Assembly: GCA_023150875.1 (NCBI GenBank)
Contig: JAKLKC010000050.1
Span: 1 to 50,938, forward strand
Direction of reading: 5' to 3'
Source: Myxococcota bacterium
GTDB lineage: Bacteria; Myxococcota_A; UBA796; UBA9615; JAKLKC01
Length of the DNA stretch: 50,938 bases
The notes beneath the pieces were generated by a model. That model had not been told where the DNA came from. It saw only the letters and a program-made list of their open reading frames with translations, and did not search any database. A program made the translations under genes and the position numbers. Below are positions 35,739 to 43,961 of this stretch, in pieces (the stretch's first letter is position 1; each line of letters begins with the position of its first letter).

Positions 35739-36329
35739 ATCTCGCGCGAAGTCAGGATCAACCGTCGTATCCGTGCCCGCGAGGTGCGGCTCATCGGTCC
35801 CGAGGGCGAGCAGCTCGGGATCTTCCAGTTGCCCGAGGCCCAGGGGATCGCGGACGAGCAGGGGCTCGACCTCGTCGAGGTCGCACCGATGGCGGTGCCC
35901 CCCGTCTGCCGGATCATGGACTACGGGAAGTTCAAGTACGACGAGAAGAAGCGCGCTCAGGACGCCCGCAAGAAGTCCACGACGACGGAGCTGAAGGAAG
36001 TCAAGATCCGCCCGAAGACTGGCGAGCACGACTTCATGACGAAGCTCCGCCACGCCCGGGACTTCCTGGGGGAGCACGACAAGGTCAAGGTCACCGTCGT
36101 GTTCCGCGGTCGGGAGATCACCCACCCGGAGATCGCGCGCCGGATCCTGGCCCGCTTCGTGGAAGAGCTCCAGGACCTCGGGGCGGTGGAGCAGCCGCCG
36201 CGTCTCGAGGGCAAGGCGATGACGATGGTCATGGCTCCCGCGGCGCGGAAGGGCGTGAGCCCCGCCCGGCCGGCCGGCGGGAGCAGCGAGCCGGGCGAGC
36301 GGTCGCCGGGGCCTCGCACCGAAGCTTAG
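35739..36329 (+). CDS. infC: Translation initiation factor IF-3 (AUC start)
   Basis: 196 aa. Starts on ATC at 35739, with AAGGAG (35728-35733) five bases upstream, reading (I)[19 protein letters not shown]. No ATG or GTG is available near the conserved N-terminus. IF-3 genes characteristically use rare AUU/AUC starts that IF-3 itself discriminates against, giving autoregulation. N-domain ([20 protein letters not shown]), linker lysines ([13 protein letters not shown]) and C-domain ([14 protein letters not shown]) are intact. A C-terminal Pro/Gly/Arg-rich tail of about 30 residues is extra. Confidence 0.95.
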   Translation: MSREVRINRRIRAREVRLIGPEGEQLGIFQLPEAQGIADEQGLDLVEVAPMAVPPVCRIMDYGKFKYDEKKRAQDARKKSTTTELKEVKIRPKTGEHDFMTKLRHARDFLGEHDKVKVTVVFRGREITHPEIARRILARFVEELQDLGAVEQPPRLEGKAMTMVMAPAARKGVSPARPAGGSSEPGERSPGPRTEA

Positions 36330-36373
36330 AGCGTACAGTCCCGCCGGGCGGGTATCGAGGAGCAGGCGGCGCC

Positions 36374-36577
36374 ATGCCGAAGATGAAGAGCAACAGCGGA
36401 GCAAAGAAGCGCTTCCGCTTCACCGGCTCCGGCAAGCCCAAGCACGCCAAGGCCAACCACAGCCACATCCTCACCAAGAAGTCGACCAAGCGGAAGCGTC
36501 GGCTGCGGGGGGTCGAGGTGGTGGACGGCACGAACGTCAAGCAGATCCGTCGGCTGCTTCCCTACGGAAACGGCTGA
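36374..36577 (+). CDS. rpmI: 50S ribosomal protein L35
   Basis: 67 aa, standard length. [14 protein letters not shown], the central [16 protein letters not shown] and the terminal IRRLLPY are diagnostic. It lies 44 bases after infC, with GAGGAG upstream of the ATG. Confidence 0.97.
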   Translation: MPKMKSNSGAKKRFRFTGSGKPKHAKANHSHILTKKSTKRKRRLRGVEVVDGTNVKQIRRLLPYGNG

Positions 36578-36773
36578 TCCCCAGGGCGGCGGGCCGGACG
36601 CGGCTCCTCCGTCCCGATCCTGATCCCCCCAGGGCGGCATCCCGCCGCCCCTCGCTCCTCCGGACCCGGTCAGGCCGGCGGAGCGCACCTCCCGGCTGCG
36701 GGCTCCCCTCCCCGGGGCAAACTTCGCCCCCCATCGTGGACGTCCCGCTCCCGGAAACGCCGAAGGAGGAACG

Positions 36774-37124
36774 ATGGCCCGCGTCAAGCGCACCCTCAAT
36801 CGCACCACCCGAGTCCGGAAGATCTTCCGCCAGGCGCGGGGCTACCGCGGCGCCCGGAGCCGCCTGCTCCGCACCGCCATCTGCGCGGTCTGGCACGGTC
36901 TCCAGTACCAGTACCGCGACCGCAAGGTCCGCAAGCGCGAGTTCCGCTCCCTCTGGATCACCCGGATCGGTGCCGCCACCAAGGCCCACGGCCTGTCCTA
37001 CAGCCGGTTCGTCGGGGGGCTGAAGCGGGCCGGCATCGACCTGAACCGGAAGATGCTGAGCCAGATCGCCATCGAGGACCCGGGGGCGTTCGGCCGCCTC
37101 GTGGAGATCTCCCGGGCCGCCTGA
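36774..37124 (+). CDS. rplT: 50S ribosomal protein L20
   Basis: 116 aa. MARVKRTLNRTTRVRKIF, AKGYRGARSRLLRTA-type segment (here QARGYRGARSR) and the C-terminal LSQIAIEDPGAF are typical. GAAGGAGGAACG gives a strong ribosome site. The 196-base gap before it contains a small GGGGC/GCCCC hairpin (about 36715-36731) and no other recognised gene. L20 often represses its own operon. Confidence 0.97.
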   Translation: MARVKRTLNRTTRVRKIFRQARGYRGARSRLLRTAICAVWHGLQYQYRDRKVRKREFRSLWITRIGAATKAHGLSYSRFVGGLKRAGIDLNRKMLSQIAIEDPGAFGRLVEISRAA

Positions 37125-37282
37125 GCCGGGGAGGACAGCGTCGCAGGGGTCGTTCCGGGAGCTTGGGCTTCGCGGCCTCGGGCGCGCTCCCAGGCCGGTC
37201 CCCGCCGCCCGCCCGCGGCTCCACCGCCGGTCCCTGAAGGCGGGCGGAGCGGTTCGTCGCCTTCCGGGAAAGGGGTCAAGCC

Positions 37283-38281
37283 TTGCTGATCGACCTCGAC
37301 ACCCGCTGCCAAGAGATCCTCACCCGCGCGCGCGAAGGGGCGGGCTCCGTCGCCTCGCCGGCCGAGTTGCAGCAGCTCCGCGCCTCCTTCCTGGGCAAGA
37401 AGGGCGCGGTGACCGAGCTGCTCCAGGGCATGCGCGACCTCGCCCCCGCCGAGAGGCCCGTGGCGGGCCAGAGGGTGAACGCCCTCAAGGCGGAGCTGGA
37501 GGCGCTGTTCGATCAGCGGCGCCGGGACGTGGAGGCCGCGACCCTGCGCGCCCGGGCGGGCGGTCCGGTGGACCTCACCCTCCCCGGTCGAGGTCGGTTC
37601 CGCGGGCACCTGCACCCCATCACCCGCACTGCCCGGGACATGGCCCAGGTCTTCGGGGGGATGGGGTTCACCCTGGCCGCGGGCCCGCAGGTCGAAGACG
37701 AGTGGTTCAACTTCGACGCGCTGAACATCCCGCGCACCCACCCCGCCCGCGACCTCCAGGACACCTTCTACGTCACCGACGACGTCGTGCTCCGCACCCA
37801 CACCAGCCCGGTCCAGATCCGGGCGATGCGGGCGGCGAAGCCCCCCCTGCGGGTGATCTGCCCCGGCCCGGTCTACCGCTGCGACTGGGACCAGACCCAT
37901 TCCCCCATGTTCCACCAGGTGGAGGGGCTCTGGGTGGACGAGAACGTCACGTTCGCGGACCTGAAGGGGGTGATCGAGACCTTCATCGGCGAGATGTTCG
38001 GGAAGGGGACGAAGCTCCGGTTCCGCCCGAGCTACTTCCCGTTCACCGAGCCCTCGGCGGAGGTGGACATGTGGTTCGGGGGGCGCTGGCTGGAGGTGCT
38101 CGGCTGTGGGATGGTGAACCCCAAGGTGTTCGCGGCCCTGGGCGACCCCGCCTACGACCCCGAGCGGGTCCAGGGGTTCGCCTTCGGCATGGGCATCGAG
38201 CGCTTCGCCATGGTGCGGTACGGCATCGACGACCTCCGACTCTTCTACGAGAACGACGTCCGCTTCCTGGAGCAGTTCTGA
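37283..38281 (+). CDS. pheS: Phenylalanyl-tRNA synthetase alpha subunit
   Basis: 332 aa. N-terminal coiled coil, then the class II catalytic core with motif 2 (CPGPVYRCDWDQTHSPMFHQVEG region) and motif 3 (FGMGIERFAMVRYG). Forms an alpha2-beta2 enzyme with PheT. The start is TTG 37283, the only start that suits the conserved N-terminus, with AAAGGGG upstream. The 158-base gap after rplT shows no clear attenuator. Confidence 0.95.
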   Translation: MLIDLDTRCQEILTRAREGAGSVASPAELQQLRASFLGKKGAVTELLQGMRDLAPAERPVAGQRVNALKAELEALFDQRRRDVEAATLRARAGGPVDLTLPGRGRFRGHLHPITRTARDMAQVFGGMGFTLAAGPQVEDEWFNFDALNIPRTHPARDLQDTFYVTDDVVLRTHTSPVQIRAMRAAKPPLRVICPGPVYRCDWDQTHSPMFHQVEGLWVDENVTFADLKGVIETFIGEMFGKGTKLRFRPSYFPFTEPSAEVDMWFGGRWLEVLGCGMVNPKVFAALGDPAYDPERVQGFAFGMGIERFAMVRYGIDDLRLFYENDVRFLEQF

Positions 38282-38405
38282 CCCGGGTCGCCGCCACGGC
38301 CCCGGGTCCCCATGTGTCCACCCCGCCATCCTCGGGGACCGTGCCCCCCGCCTGCCGGCGCCATCGCCGGACGCCGCGGGCGCTCCCGCGAGGGCCGAGC
38401 CTGAC

Positions 38406-40853
38406 ATGCGCGTCCCCGTGGATTGGCTTCGCGACCTGGTCGAGACTCCCCTCCCCGCCGAGGGCATCGCCGAGCGCCTGACGTCGTTGGGCCTGGAGGT
38501 CGCCTCCGTCGAGGGGCCGAGGGAGTGCCCCGGCGGGGTGGTCGCCGCGCACCTGCGGGAGGTCTCGCCCCACCCAGGAGCGGACAAGCTCTCGGTCTGC
38601 CGCGTCTGGGACGGGGAGGTCGAGCGCCAGGTGGTGTGCGGCGCCAGGAACATGAAGGCGGGGGACGGCGTGGCCCTGGCCCGCCCCGGCGCGGTCCTCC
38701 CGGGGGACCTCCGGATCCGCGAGAGCGAGATCCGGGGCGTCCGGAGCGAGGGGATGCTCTGCTCCGCGAAGGAGCTGGGGATCGGCGAGGACGGGGAGGG
38801 GATCCTGATCCTCCCGGGGGACGTGCCCGCCGGCCGCCCCCTGGGGGAGGTGATGGGCGGCGCCGGCCCGGTGATCGAGATCGAGCTGACCCCCAACCGG
38901 GGTGACTGCCTCTCGGTCCTCGGCGTCGCCCGGGAGGTCGCGGCCGGCACCGGCGCGCGGTTGCTGGGGCTCGCCGCCGCTGGCCCGGAGCGGCCCCGGG
39001 GATCGCAGGCGGTGGAGGGCGTCGCCGGCGAGGGCGAGGCGGCGGTGCGGGTGGGCATCGACGACGTGCAGGGGTGCCGCCGTTACGCCGGCGCGGTGGT
39101 GAGGGGCGTGCGCGTCGGGCCCTCGCCGCGGTGGATCGCCGAACGCCTCCAGGCGGCGGGGCTCCGCCCCATCGACAACGTGGTGGACTGCACGAACTAC
39201 GTGATGCTGGAGCTGGGGCAGCCCCTCCACGCCTTCGACCTGCGCCGGGTGAGGGGGGGGCGGATCGTCGTGCGCCGGGCGGCGGCCGGCGAGGAGATCG
39301 CCACCCTCGACGGCGTCCCGCGCGTCCTCCAGGCCGCGGACCTGGTCATCGCCGACGGCGAGGGGCCGGTGGCCATCGCCGGAGTCATGGGAGGCCGGGG
39401 ATCCGGCGTCGCCGAGGACACCCGCGACCTCTTCCTGGAGAGCGCCTGCTTCGATGCGATCGGCGTGCGGATGACGGCGAAGCGGCTGGGCCTGCACACC
39501 GACGCCAGCCACCGCTTCGAGAGGGGGGTGGACCCGCGGCTGGCCGCGGACGCCCTGGAGCGGTTGGTGGAGCTCCTCGGGGTCACGGCGGGAGGCCGCC
39601 GCGAGGGCGCTGTCGTGGACCTCGATCCCCGTCCGTGGGCGCCGGAGGAGGTGCGCCTCCGCCCCGGGCGTGTCGCCCGGCTCCTGGGCGCCCCCATCGA
39701 CGACGACGAGGCGATCTCCCTGCTCCACCGCGCCGGCTTCTCGGTGCGCTCCCATCCCGACGGCGGCGCGGTCGCCCTCGTACCTTCCCACAGGTCGGAC
39801 GTCGAGCAGGAGGCGGACCTGGTGGAGGAGGTCGCACGGCTCTATGGGTACGACCGGATCCCGTCGACCCTGCCCGTTGGCCCGGCGCAGCCGGTCCCCG
39901 CCTCCGATCCTGCCCTGGACCGGGCGCAGGCGATGCTGACGGGTGCCGGCTTCTGCGAGGTCATCAACTACTCCTTCGGATCCCGGGGCGACCTGGACCG
40001 GCTGGGCCTGCCCGAGGACGACCCGCTCCGGCGGGCGGTGACGCTGCGCAACCCCATCCGGGAAGACCTGGACAGGATGCGGACGCTGCTCCTGCCGTCT
40101 CTGCTGGCGAACGCGCGGACGAACAACGCCCTTCGCAACGCGGACCTGCGCCTCTTCGAGATCCGGCATGTGTTCGCGCCGGTGGGGGTCAAGCGGAAGC
40201 CCGGGACACCGCCGGCGAAGGAGGAACGCCACCTGGCGCTCCTGTGGATGGGGCGTGCGGAGCCCGAGGGATGGGCGAGGGAGTCCCGGCCCGCCGACCT
40301 CTTCGACCTGAAGGGCGTGGTGGAGGCGATCCTCGACGAACTGGGGGCCCGGGGCGTGCGCTTGGAGACCGAGGGGGCGCCGGAGTTCCTGCTGGAGGGG
40401 CAACGCGCGGCGCTCCGGCGGGGGCGGGAGGATCTCGGGTTCATCGGCCGGCTGGACCCGGTGCTGGCCCGGGACTGGGAGCTCGCCGACGCTCCCCTGG
40501 TCTTCGAGGTCGCCTTCGACCGGATCGCCGGATCCGGACGACGCCCGAGGTACCAGGCCCCGAGCCGGTTCCCGGCGTCGGAGCGGGACCTGGCGGTGGT
40601 CGCCCCCGACGAAGTGGCCGCGGGCGATCTGGTCGGCGACGCCGAGGGCGCGGGGGCGGGACTCCTGGCGCGGGTGCTGGTGGCCGACGTCTACCGGGGT
40701 GAGCCCATCCCTCCGGGCTTCCGGAGCGTGCTCCTGCGGTTGACCTTCCAGTCTCCGGAGCGCACCTTGACGGAGGCGGAGGTGAGCGCGGTGGTGGACC
40801 GGGCCAGGGAGCGGCTGACCTCGCGCCCCGGGGTGAGTCTGCGGGACCGCTGA
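38406..40853 (+). CDS. pheT: Phenylalanyl-tRNA synthetase beta subunit
   Basis: 815 aa, standard length. N-terminal B1 (MRVPVDWLRDLVE), a tRNA-binding OB domain (about 40-150), B3/4 editing domain, B5 domains, a catalytic-like core and the C-terminal ferredoxin-fold anticodon-binding domain (YQAPSRFPASERDLAVVAP through RLTFQSPERTLTEAEV). It follows pheS by 124 bases. Confidence 0.96.
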   Translation: MRVPVDWLRDLVETPLPAEGIAERLTSLGLEVASVEGPRECPGGVVAAHLREVSPHPGADKLSVCRVWDGEVERQVVCGARNMKAGDGVALARPGAVLPGDLRIRESEIRGVRSEGMLCSAKELGIGEDGEGILILPGDVPAGRPLGEVMGGAGPVIEIELTPNRGDCLSVLGVAREVAAGTGARLLGLAAAGPERPRGSQAVEGVAGEGEAAVRVGIDDVQGCRRYAGAVVRGVRVGPSPRWIAERLQAAGLRPIDNVVDCTNYVMLELGQPLHAFDLRRVRGGRIVVRRAAAGEEIATLDGVPRVLQAADLVIADGEGPVAIAGVMGGRGSGVAEDTRDLFLESACFDAIGVRMTAKRLGLHTDASHRFERGVDPRLAADALERLVELLGVTAGGRREGAVVDLDPRPWAPEEVRLRPGRVARLLGAPIDDDEAISLLHRAGFSVRSHPDGGAVALVPSHRSDVEQEADLVEEVARLYGYDRIPSTLPVGPAQPVPASDPALDRAQAMLTGAGFCEVINYSFGSRGDLDRLGLPEDDPLRRAVTLRNPIREDLDRMRTLLLPSLLANARTNNALRNADLRLFEIRHVFAPVGVKRKPGTPPAKEERHLALLWMGRAEPEGWARESRPADLFDLKGVVEAILDELGARGVRLETEGAPEFLLEGQRAALRRGREDLGFIGRLDPVLARDWELADAPLVFEVAFDRIAGSGRRPRYQAPSRFPASERDLAVVAPDEVAAGDLVGDAEGAGAGLLARVLVADVYRGEPIPPGFRSVLLRLTFQSPERTLTEAEVSAVVDRARERLTSRPGVSLRDR

Positions 40854-40999
40854 GGGGAGGGGGAGCCAGCGGCCCGGCGGCGACCCCCTCCGTGTCCCGC
40901 GCCCGCGTCCTCGACGGTGGCGTGGCGTCGCCTGGCGAGGGAGCGTGGCGGCAGAGCCCGCCCGGATGGTGGAGAACCCATTGTTTTCGCAGCACATTC

Positions 41000-41028
41000 T
41001 TGACAGCTTCCCGTTCGCGCGGTATATC
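41000..41028 (+). promoter_or_regulatory. Strong promoter of the lipoprotein-ihfA-merR unit
   Basis: TTGACA (41000-41005), exactly 17 bases, TATATC (41023-41028). The predicted start is about 41035, just before the GTG at 41038, so the first gene would be leaderless or nearly so. ihfA and the MerR-like gene lie downstream. Confidence 0.6.
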
Positions 41029-41037
41029 CGGGCCACC

Positions 41038-41535
41038 GTGCCCGAACGCATCCCTCACCTCGTCGCCGCGGGCCTCCTGGCGGCGCTGACGCCCTCCCTG
41101 TCCGGTTGCGCCTCCGACGAACCGACCTACGTCCAGGTCAACGAGGTCGCGGACTGCGTCGAGGTGCGGGTCACGTCGGCGGGAGACTGCTCCGAGGACG
41201 AGGCGACGGCGGCGGCGGACGTCACTTGCTGCGGAGGTGCGGACATCGGCGATGTCTCGGTGACGCCCGGATGCGGCGCCCTGGGCGACGAGTTCGAGAT
41301 GGTGGTGACCCTGGGCACCGAGAGCGACGAGATCGACCTGAGCGAGGTGGCGCGGGTGACGGTCTCGGTCCCGAACGAGGGCACGGAGCTGACGGAGCTC
41401 GAGCTGGAGCAGAGCGACCTCCAGCAGAACCTGTGGACGATCTCGCTGGGAGCGGGGGAGACGGGGGGAACGGACCGCACCGACGAGCTGTGCGTCGCGG
41501 TGTGGGAGGTTCAAGAGGAGTCGGACACGCAGTAG
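41038..41535 (+). CDS. Small Cys-containing lipoprotein, unknown function
   Basis: 165 aa from GTG 41038. Signal peptide with lipobox SLSGC (C24). The mature part is acidic, with six further cysteines (including DVTCCGG) in a beta-rich domain of about 110 residues, probably disulfide-bonded. An ATG 93 bases upstream is in frame but precedes the promoter. It lies between pheT and ihfA, a position where most genomes have no gene. Not recognised. Confidence 0.72.
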   Translation: MPERIPHLVAAGLLAALTPSLSGCASDEPTYVQVNEVADCVEVRVTSAGDCSEDEATAAADVTCCGGADIGDVSVTPGCGALGDEFEMVVTLGTESDEIDLSEVARVTVSVPNEGTELTELELEQSDLQQNLWTISLGAGETGGTDRTDELCVAVWEVQEESDTQ

Positions 41536-41612
41536 CGCGTGGGATGTGGGACCACACCGCCCGTGCGCCGAGGAGCGCCGGTGCGGCAGCGGAACGAGGC
41601 GGCGAGAGATCG

Positions 41613-41903
41613 ATGACGAAAGCGGACCTGATCGAGAGCGTGTACGTCCAGGCGGGCTTCTCCAAGAAGGAGGCGGCGGACGTCGTGGACCTGGTGTTCG
41701 AGACCATCAAGGAGACGCTGGAGCGGGGGGAGAAGATCAAGATCTCCGGCTTCGGCAACTTCGTCGTCCGCGAGAAGCGCTCGCGGGTGGGCCGGAATCC
41801 CCAGACGGGCCGGGAGATCACCATCTCGGAGCGCCGGGTGCTGACCTTCAAGCCCAGCCAGGTCCTGAAGGACGCCCTCAACGGCGTGGACCCCCAGGCC
41901 TGA
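41613..41903 (+). CDS. ihfA: Integration host factor alpha subunit
   Basis: 96 aa. MTKADLIESVY, GEKIKISGFGNFVVREK and the DNA-bending arm GRNPQTGREITISERRVLTF with its Pro are intact. Typical position downstream of pheST. It overlaps the MerR-like gene by one base (TGATG). An HU homologue is an alternative, but sequence and location favour IHF-alpha. Confidence 0.93.
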   Translation: MTKADLIESVYVQAGFSKKEAADVVDLVFETIKETLERGEKIKISGFGNFVVREKRSRVGRNPQTGREITISERRVLTFKPSQVLKDALNGVDPQA

Positions 41904-42463
41904 TGCCGGCCCCGCCCCACCCGGGCGAACCCGACGCACTCACCCGCGGCGAGGTCGAGGCCCGCCTGTCGATCCCGCCCCGGACCCTCCGCCTGTGGGC
42001 GGGAGGCCTGGGCCTCGATCCCGAGGCGTCCACCTACACCTCACCCGACCTGGACCGCCTGGAGCGCCTGCGGGACCTGGTGGTCCGCCAGCGCTACACC
42101 CTCCACGGCGCCCTCCTCCGCCTCGCCCCGCAGCCCGCGGCCCTCCCCCACGACCCCGAGCCCACCCCGCCGCCCCCGGCCCCCGCGCCCCGCTCCCCCC
42201 TCTCCTCGGCACTGGTGGGCCCGCTGGAGGTGGAGAACGGCCGCCTCCGCGAACAGATCCGGCGCCTCGAGGCCTCCATCTCCTCCCTGGAGTCCCGCCT
42301 CTCCGCCGCCGAGGCGGCCCTCGCCTCCGAGCGCGGGGCCCACGCCCTCACCCGCACCCGGACCCGCGCCCACCTCCAGTCCATCCTCTCCGCCGCCGAG
42401 CGCCTGGCGGCATCCCCCCGCCCCCCCGGCAGCCCCTCCCAAGACCCTTCCCCACAGGCTTGA
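41903..42463 (+). CDS. MerR-family-like transcriptional regulator
   Basis: 186 aa. N-terminal winged-helix of MerR type (about 14-75: LTRGEVEARLSIPPRTLRLW and YTSPDLDRLERLRDLV), a Pro-rich linker (about 83-105), then a coiled coil (about 110-165). The conserved recognition helix is somewhat degraded. Genes of this type often sit directly after ihfA in deltaproteobacteria. It is translationally coupled to ihfA by a shared A in TGATG. Confidence 0.8.
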   Translation: MPAPPHPGEPDALTRGEVEARLSIPPRTLRLWAGGLGLDPEASTYTSPDLDRLERLRDLVVRQRYTLHGALLRLAPQPAALPHDPEPTPPPPAPAPRSPLSSALVGPLEVENGRLREQIRRLEASISSLESRLSAAEAALASERGAHALTRTRTRAHLQSILSAAERLAASPRPPGSPSQDPSPQA

Positions 42464-42488
42464 CACCCACCCGCCCCATCCCCATAAT
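42460..42488 (+). promoter_or_regulatory. Promoter of tRNA-Pro
   Basis: TTGACA (42460-42465), exactly 17 bases, CATAAT (42483-42488, five of six consensus bases). The predicted start is near 42495, 9 bases before the tRNA. The -35 overlaps the stop codon of the MerR-like gene. Confidence 0.65.
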
Positions 42489-42503
42489 CCCGCCCACCTT
42501 CGA

Positions 42504-42580
<77 letters not shown>

Positions 42581-42587
42581 ACCGATT

Positions 42588-42626
42588 CCGAAGGCCCGAC
42601 AGGCACTTAGCCGGTCGGGCCTTCGG
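42588..42626. terminator. Perfect 13-bp hairpin after tRNA-Pro
   Basis: CCGAAGGCCCGAC (42588-42600) and its exact complement (42614-42626) enclose a 13-base loop. It starts 7 bases past the tRNA CCA, the usual place for a tRNA terminator. Only a short T-containing stretch follows (CGTTCTGC). If integration occurred within the tRNA, this hairpin came in with the element. Confidence 0.5.
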
Positions 42627-42651
42627 CGTTCTGCGGCTGGCTTCGCCTTGT

Positions 42652-42672
42652 GGTGTCCGATGTGGTGTCCGA
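42652..42672. repeat. Short tandem direct repeat TGGTGTCCGA
   Basis: TGGTGTCCGA occurs twice, 12 bases apart, within 75-95 bases of the tRNA 3' end. Closely spaced short repeats of this kind flank attachment cores as recombinase arm sites in many elements, but nothing here proves that role. The rest of 42627-42788 shows no gene. Confidence 0.35.
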
Positions 42673-42788
42673 AAAGGGCGACCTCTCGGATCGGCGGGGG
42701 CCGCCCTGCCGGCCTGAAAGCTGGGCGAGATGCTCGGAGGAGCAGGCTGCCGGGGCGGGGTGTCCTGGGTCGTCCTGATCTCGCGGGG

Positions 42789-43685
42789 TCAGTGACACCC
42801 CTGGAGCTTGGAGTAGTACGTCGTGCTCCCCCCGTACCCATCCTCGCAGTAGAGGACCCGCGCCTCTCCGCACTCAGCGATGATGTCGCCCAGCCACCCG
42901 CACGTGGCGCCCCCGCCGTACAGCTCGGGGTACTCCATCTCGTTCGTCCCGCTGCAGTCGTAGTCCCAGGTCCAATCCCACAGTGACGTGGTGAACCACT
43001 CCTCCTGCCCGGGGTAGACGTCGGGCTCGTCGTCCCGGCAGTCGCCGCCGCACTCCGTGATGCCGTCGCCGTCGTCGTCGAGCTCGTCGGCGTCGGGTAG
43101 GCCGTCGCAGTCCGTGTCGAGGCCATCGCAGGCGAACGCGCCCGGGTGGATGTCGTCGTCGTGATCGTCGCAGTCGCCGTCGTCGGAGGAGTAGCCCGAG
43201 GGAGGCCCGTCGCAGCTCGAGGCCGTGTCGGCGTCGTCCCCATACCCGTCCTCGTCCCGGTCCCGGTAGTAGGTGACGAAGTGGAGGTCCTCGTCGGCCT
43301 GGTCGTCGCAGTCCTGGTCGAGGCCGTCGCAGATCTCGTCCGCCCAGGGGTGGACGTCGGGATCGCCGTCGTCGCAGTCCCCGCCGCAGGGCGTCACGTG
43401 GTCCTGGTCGAGATCGAGGTCTCCGGGATCGGGCTGGCCGTCGCAGTCCGAGTCGACGTCGCCGCACACGTCGTCGGCGCCGGGGTGGACGACGCCGGCG
43501 CCGTCGTCGCAATCGACGTCGTCGGCGAACCCGTCGCCGTCCGCGTCGGGTCCGTCGTCGTCGGGGGTGTCGTCGTCGGCCTCGACCTGGTCGTCGTCGG
43601 CGAGGTCCTCGGCCCGCCCCCTGTCCTGGTCGCATCCCCACACCGCTGCCCACATCACCAGCACCGCGAGAGTCGTTCGTCGCAT
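42789..43685 (-). CDS. MopE-type DCDD-repeat lipoprotein
   Basis: 298 aa. Lipobox in AAVWGC (C18), then an acidic linker (DDDQVEADDDTPDDDGPD), then four MopE-type repeats (e.g. DVDCDDG...VHPGADDVC, GGDCDDGDPDVHPWADEIC, DGDCDDHDDDIHPGAFAC). A C-terminal Cys/Tyr/Trp-rich segment follows (WTWDYDCSG, YCEDGYGG). Predicted surface lipoprotein with calcium-binding-like loops. GGGAGG lies before the ATG. It sits between tRNA-Pro and the integrase, so it may be cargo of the element. Confidence 0.85.
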   Translation of the reverse strand: MRRTTLAVLVMWAAVWGCDQDRGRAEDLADDDQVEADDDTPDDDGPDADGDGFADDVDCDDGAGVVHPGADDVCGDVDSDCDGQPDPGDLDLDQDHVTPCGGDCDDGDPDVHPWADEICDGLDQDCDDQADEDLHFVTYYRDRDEDGYGDDADTASSCDGPPSGYSSDDGDCDDHDDDIHPGAFACDGLDTDCDGLPDADELDDDGDGITECGGDCRDDEPDVYPGQEEWFTTSLWDWTWDYDCSGTNEMEYPELYGGGATCGWLGDIIAECGEARVLYCEDGYGGSTTYYSKLQGCH

Positions 43686-43757
43686 CGGTCCTCCCTGGCG
43701 CCCGTTCGGGCGCCGGCTCTGGACGGGAGGATACCGGGATTCGTTCGGTGCAGACGA

Positions 43758-43961
43758 TCAGGCGTAGCGGCGGTAGCGGCGCTGCGGCCGCGCCACCGTG
43801 GCCCCACGACGCGCCCATCGGCGGATCCACGGGCCATAGGGACGCCCCCACGGACAGACTACCCAGCGCCAGCGGCGCAGCACCAACCGGGGCATCTGCC
43901 TCCGGCCGAAGACCCTCGGGGAGGCCAGCGGCCTGTACTGCGGTCGCTCCAGGGCGGTCAC
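43758..43961 (-). CDS. Small Arg/Trp-rich protein coupled to the integrase
   Basis: 67 aa, not recognised. The GTG start overlaps the integrase stop (GTGA), the same style of coupling as the rest of this operon. The product is very basic (about one quarter Arg) with a Trp cluster (RRWRWVVCPWGRPYGPW), which suggests nucleic-acid or membrane binding. The frame is open far upstream, so coding status rests on the overlap alone. Confidence 0.4.
   Translation of the reverse strand: MTALERPQYRPLASPRVFGRRQMPRLVLRRWRWVVCPWGRPYGPWIRRWARRGATVARPQRRYRRYA

Noticed and set aside
35570-36577. 335-aa frame joining infC and rpmI regions
   Set aside because: It is out of frame through infC and merges with rpmI by chance; L35 has its own start and ribosome site at 36374.
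37125-37282. Possible phenylalanine attenuator or T-box before pheS
   Set aside because: No Phe-rich leader peptide, T-box sequence or terminator/antiterminator pair could be recognised in the 158-base gap.
38043-41051. 1002-aa minus-strand frame opposite pheT
   Set aside because: Antisense shadow of a clear PheT.
42607-42873. 88-aa minus-strand frame between tRNA-Pro and the lipoprotein
   Set aside because: It overlaps the lipoprotein 3' end, lacks a ribosome site and shows no family; the SDTTSDTT portion only reflects the 12-base tandem repeat.
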